Below, in pieces: positions 59,130 to 64,000 of a stretch of DNA of 64,000 nucleotides. This DNA comes from Aquatica leii (lineage: Eukaryota; Arthropoda; Insecta; Coleoptera; Lampyridae), in the NCBI GenBank assembly GCA_035610365.1, contig CM069436.1, positions 4,516,937 to 4,580,936 on the forward strand, in the 5' to 3' direction. The translations under genes and the position numbers were made by a program. Position 1 is the stretch's first letter. Every line of letters begins with the position of its first letter. The notes under the pieces are model-generated. The model saw only the letters and a list, made by a program, of their open reading frames with translations, ran no database searches and was not told the origin of the DNA.

Positions 59130-61937
59130 CTTCTTCTTTTCAAAAGCCTAAAGGCTTGTTATACCGAGTATTGCTTTTCTTGGGAGACTGAAGACCAGCT
59201 GTCCTTCCATCGTTTTGGAGGTCTTCCTGGTGGTTGTTTGGATGTTGGTCTATTGTTTCTGGCAATTTTTGCAAGTCGGTTATTATCCATTCTGGATACT
59301 TGTTCGTTCCAGAACCTTCTGCGAGCACGTGTCCATCTTACGACATCTTCCACGTTGCACTCTTTACGAATGTCCTTGCTTCTTCTTAGATCTCTAATCG
59401 TGTTTCCTGAGATCATGCTACCTTCATTTCAGAGGTGCGAGCCATTCTTATAGTTTCAACAGTATCGAGTCTTGTTTCTGTTGCGTAAGTCATAACTGGC
59501 CTAACACATGTTTTGTAAATCGTTACTTTGACTTCTGTTGAAATGTGTTTGTTTTTCCATATAATTGTTCTTAAGACTCCAGCTATCCTCGCTGATTTGT
59601 TAATTTGATGCCTCACACTAATCTTGAGGTCTCCGTACGGTGCTATGGTGGATCCTAGATAATTGAACTCAGAGAATTTTTCAATTACTTTGCCATTTAG
59701 TTCCAGTTTACATATGCGCGGATCTCTCACAATGCATTTTGTTTTTGTAGTAGAAATTTCCATGTTTAATTTTTCAGCTTCAATCTTGAACGCTTGTAAT
59801 AACCACTGTAGTCCGTCTTCAGTGTCTGCGAATAGTGTCGCGTCATCAGTATAGCATACGATCTTGATATGGTGTCTTCCCAACTTGTAGCCGTGGTTTA
59901 CGTTGCGAACTTGTTAAATAATTCTATCCATTATTAAGTTGAATAATAGAGGGCTGAAACTGTCTCCTTGCTGAACACCCATGTTTAGCTCAATTTTTTC
60001 AGTTGTCAGGGCTTTTGTTTTAATTATAGTTGTGTTATACTATTGAGCTGCCTTATCGTCTCGATAATGTTTGGGTGTATTCCTTTACTCTTTAATTCGT
60101 TCACAATATCCGTCAAGCGTACCCTATCGAAAGCTTTCGTTAGATATATAAAAAGCACATGAATGCTAGCTTGTCGAATTCTTTTTCTTCGACCTGCCAA
60201 ACAATGAATATTGCGTCAACAGTCGAACGATTTTTCCGAAAACCTTGTTGCTCTTCATGTATTGAGATATGATTGAGAATGCGTTGTTGCAAAAGCCGAG
60301 TAAATAATTTCATGGATGTATCCAGTAAAGATATTCCTCTGTAGTTAGATGGTTCTGAGGATTTTCCTTTTTTAAGCAATGGTATAGTTATGCTGTCTTT
60401 CCATCTTTCTGGTGTTATCGCCTCTTCTAAAATTTTGTTATACAGATTAGTGAGCTGTTTGGCTAACTCTATTCCCCCGCATTTCAGCAGTTCATTCGGG
60501 ATATTATCTGGGCCTGGAGATTTTCCATTTTTAATCTGTGTTAGTTGTAGTATTACTTCTTCTTCGGATATTTTTTCCAGGCTTTCTATGTCCCTGGCAA
60601 CCTCTCTTTGTAATCTTCTTTGTCGATCCGTTGGTTCGATTTCATCTTGGTTTCCTGAGTACATGCCCTGGAAATAGTTGGTCCATTCGACTGCCCATAT
60701 GTTATTTAGTTGTACTGCTTCGTTGGCTTCTCTTTTCACTGCTCTAAGCCTTTTCCAAATGCGCTTTTGGGTTCCGTATAAGTCGCTTTCCATTTCCTTA
60801 CTAAAGTTCTTTCAATATTATCTTTTTATCTCTCTTATTCTGTTATTTATTTCATTTCTTATATTTATGTAGTTAATGTAGTTTCTTGGATTCTTATTGG
60901 ATATCTATGTAAAGTGAGCACTCTTTGTTTCTTGCGCTAGTGTTTTTACTTCTGGTTTAAACAATGGTTTTTTGTTCGTATGTTGTGTATTCGTATTGAC
61001 ACTAACGTCTCAGCTGCTGCTTGTTTTATATTGTTTAATAGAATTTCCCACGCACTGTTTACAGTGTGATGTTGGAGGATAGGTGCCTTGTCTATTTTAT
61101 GAGCCAGTCGCAGTCTGTAGAGATATTGTTACTTTCAGATTTAAGCAATTTGATATTAAATTTAGTAGTTAAAGTTTTTGTTTCTTTCTTTCTAGCGATT
61201 GGTTTTGCTATGGTAATTTTGTTCATCACTAAATTATCATCCGATCCTATGACTGATGATTCTGTTTGTTATTATATAGTTTATTGTGAAAGTTATCCTC
61301 TACTGTCTTGAAAAGTTAAATTATATTGTAGTTTATGCTTGAAATATGTGTTGTTGATCCTTAGTTCGTTGTGGACACAGAATTCAATAAGCATTTCTCC
61401 TCTTTAATTCGTCGTTTCCTTATTAAATGTATTCTTGATTCCTGGTATAACGTCGTTTCCTATTCTTGCATTCAGGTCTCCCATTATTATTATTTTTTCT
61501 TGGACGGGTATGTTGTCTATTAACAGCTGCATCTGTTCATAGAAGTCAAGTGCTTCTTGTTCAGGCCTTCCAGTGTCTGGAGCGTATACTGAGACTATGT
61601 GAAGGATATGTTTTTCTAGCTTTAGTGTTTTGATAGTATATGCCAGTTATGCTATCTCCGAATCTTCGATTTATTACCATTGCCACACCAGATGCTGCTC
61701 TGGCTTCTTTGGATTTCCTTGAGTAGATTAGGATGTAGTCATCATACTGTGCTGTACCTTTACCTTTTTTCTTAGTTTCTGATATTGCGCAAATATCTAT
61801 TTTATGAAGCTTTAGTTCTAACATTATTTCTTGATCTTTGCCACTAAAAGATCTTACATTCCAGCATCCCAAACGCATCTGGTTTTTATGATTATTCCGT
61901 CTCAATTTCCCTTTCCCTGCTTGGTTCGTCCCTAACA
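59130..61937 (-). mobile_element. Endonuclease/reverse-transcriptase LINE with 28-bp target duplication, minus strand
   Basis: The element lies between two identical 28-bp direct repeats (59102-59129 and 61938-61965). On the minus strand it starts in the endonuclease (RLGCWNVRSFSGKDQEIMLE, ICAISETKKKG at about 61800). It continues with RT blocks ITQIKNGKSPGPDNIPNELL-like sequence, SNYRGISLLDTSMKLFTRLL and QQGFRKNRSTVDAIF (60140-60793), and the catalytic CYTDDATLFADTEDG (about 59850). It ends with an RRFWNEQVSRMDNNRLAKIA tail. Its 3' end is the short simple tail AAGAAGAAG. Stops, frameshifts and a decayed zone at 60900-61560 show it is dead. Confidence 0.92.
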
Positions 61938-61965
61938 AAGTGGCTAATAAAAACTAAACTTTAGT

Positions 61966-64000
61966 ATACCGGAATATTGTAATTACAATTAACTGCTTAT
62001 TTTTTGGAGCTTTTAATGTTGATTACCATAGCAACCAGTAACTTGAAAGATTTTAGAAAAAAAATGAGATTTCCTTCTGAAATTTGGGTTAGTAGTTACG
62101 GTGACTTTAATTTACTCTCTTAGAATTTTTTTATTATAAAAAAAATGCACGTATTCGGTAATTTAGGATCAGTCAGATACACTACTCTTCTCTCGAAAAA
62201 GGAAATGAGGTAAATAAAAATTTTCTAATTATATTTCACAGTATAATAAATACTGGTATACTTCAGAATTACATTATAAATATACAATGTGTATTATAAT
62301 TTTTATTTTTGTGGTTTTTAAAATATTTTCTGAAAATAACAATTTCCCACAAAGCAATGTTCAAACATCTATCTCGAATAAGACGTGTTTATTCACACAG
62401 ATACAAACATGCCATGGTGTATTTCAAGAAAAAATGCTAGTAAAAGTGAAAATTAAAGTATTTTTCTTCAAAAAAAAACTACAATTCGTTTAATTTTGTA
62501 AATCAATAGGCTAAAAATCGCACACGAAAACTACGTTATTATCCTAATTATTCCCTAAACGCGTTGCCCACTTTTACCAGCCTTATTCCTTCACATATCA
62601 AAATACAACCAATGATATATTTTAAATGCTAAAAGGCAATTGTAGTCACATTTTATATAACACGTGATAAAATTTGCACGTAGCCATTTTTAAATGGTTT
62701 ACATGCTACAAACAAGTTTTTTTTTAAAGTTAACTCTAACATATTGTCAAAATGGAACAGTTTCAGAAAAGAAAATTTTACAACCGCACTTAGACGAAAG
62801 ATTTAACCGAATTTAAAACATTCACAGATTCGGTAAATCCATCGAACGACTTAATTCTAAAACAAAAATAAAAACGAAAATGTGTGATATTTTGGGTTTT
62901 TTTTTGATACTTTGTTGGATATGGTCATTGGTCCCTGTTAATTCAATTATTTTTAAAATGGTTGTTGAAGAATAGGTTACGGAGGCATATTTTTTTCCCG
63001 ATAATAAACAGATAAGCGAAGGTGTTCTCGTTAAGTCTTTTTTTTTGATATTTTTCAGTCTCGTCAGTATGTTACCAATCACATTCATTACAATTTTCCT
63101 TTATTACAAAGCGAGTAAATAAGAAGACACTTTTTTGGTGTGTTTAGTGCTAACCACATTTTCTTGTAAATCAGAAATATTCTTTATTCGATTTTTTTTT
63201 TTAATTTTTAAGTGGCGGAATTTCGAATAAAGCTTTTGTAAAAAATAAACTTTAAAAATTCATAACAATTTTACTTAGGCACTATAACTAAAACTATAGT
63301 TTTTAGTGTTAAAGCAAATTTAAGCGCAACGATAAGGCAAAGAAAATTATTACGTTTTTTTTTTTTGAAATATGCCATTGATAACCCATGTTTGAACCTG
63401 TTTGATTAGTGATGCTACCTCATTTGTGAAGAGCTTTTCAAAAACCTTACATTTTACTACTACCTGCATTTTGTTACGTCCTATTCCTTACGCTAGGTTA
63501 GTAAGTGCCATCACCAGTTAGTGTGCAACTTTACAAAAAAAAAATATCTATAAGTAGTGGATATACCCCAGTTGTACTGTAAGTGTCGTATATTAGATAT
63601 AAATACGTCTCTACATACGTTAACTGTTCTATTATAATGATAATAATAATAATGTAAAAATGGAAAAGTGTACAAGTGATTTGTGATTAGAATAAAATGA
63701 ACGATATTTTATTACAAACACGCTGTGGGTGTCTTTCTCTCTCTGCAAATAATAACTAACTACGTATAAAAAAACACTTAGTAATTACAAATATAATAAT
63801 AAAAACAGAACACCCACTTAAGAAATGCCTATAAATCACCTCTATGTAACAAACAAAAAAAATACATTATGAATTCGGCTCTTCACAAATGCGATTGAAT
63901 GTGGGCAAATTGTCAATTATTGTTAACTATTGTTCGATATGGTCTGCTCGTAACATAAAAAAAAATTGTAAAACAATTAAACAAGTGGCTTGGAGGTTCA
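61966..64000. other. AT-rich intergenic DNA; no gene seen
   Basis: No supported coding sequence. A short (ATA/ATG)n tract lies at about 63640-63655. Frames at 62287-62493 and 62822-63088 are low-complexity and have no domain. Confidence 0.4.

Overview
This is a eukaryotic window with very low gene density, almost certainly from an insect genome. The evidence is short GT-AG introns (43-54 nt in several places), AT-rich DNA, two conserved animal genes (an Arl3 GTPase and an RCC1-repeat protein of RCCD1 type), insect-type transposons (pogo, Tc1/mariner, hAT, Ty3/gypsy, BEL/Pao, R1/LOA-like LINEs) and a large satellite-like array. A beetle is plausible but not proven. No bacterial, CRISPR or operon features are present.

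Layout. (1) 1-13,655: a degenerate tandem array with a unit of about 190-200 bp. It is reversed at the left edge and forward from about 970. The array is interrupted three times by one module of about 1.2 kb. In the rightmost position the module runs straight into the 3' end of a five-exon gene for an uncharacterised secreted protein (13,656-15,259, minus strand, about 440 aa). The two other modules carry only the last exon and a truncated penultimate exon, so a gene end has been captured and amplified inside the array. (2) 15,260-19,600: AT-rich intergenic DNA holding a 2.4 kb non-autonomous element with long terminal inverted repeats (TIRs), a strong hairpin and a MITE. (3) 19,616-22,908: a young but deleted Ty3/gypsy element with 244 bp LTRs and a proline-tRNA-like primer site. 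It is nested in an older LTR-like repeat whose uninterrupted relative lies at about 54 kb. (4) 23,296-31,720: a TIR element, a minus-strand LINE, a BEL/Pao scrap and a plus-strand R1/LOA-like LINE. (5) 32,857-34,861: the two conserved host genes, head to head over 137 bp. Arl3 is a ciliary GTPase, and a close match to the RFX X-box ciliary motif lies in its first intron. (6) 34,968-48,256: a nested transposon complex built from hAT fragments, a pogo-like element, a fold-back insertion with a 14-bp target duplication, a mariner-like element and a palindrome with arms of about 3.4 kb followed by a third direct copy. This has the layout of a two-step template switch. (7) 50,279-64,000: a deleted copy of the region-4 TIR element, a 3 kb hAT remnant with a perfect 8-bp target duplication, an LTR-like repeat, a 5S rRNA-like fragment, a LINE with an inverted 5' end, and a LINE with a 28-bp target duplication. 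The last 2 kb hold nothing I recognise.

Only three loci look like functional host genes: the secreted protein, Arl3 and the RCCD1-like gene. Everything else coding-like is transposon-derived and mostly broken. The most unusual structures are the gene end inside the satellite array, the L-R-T palindrome and the fold-back element with a hammerhead-like core.
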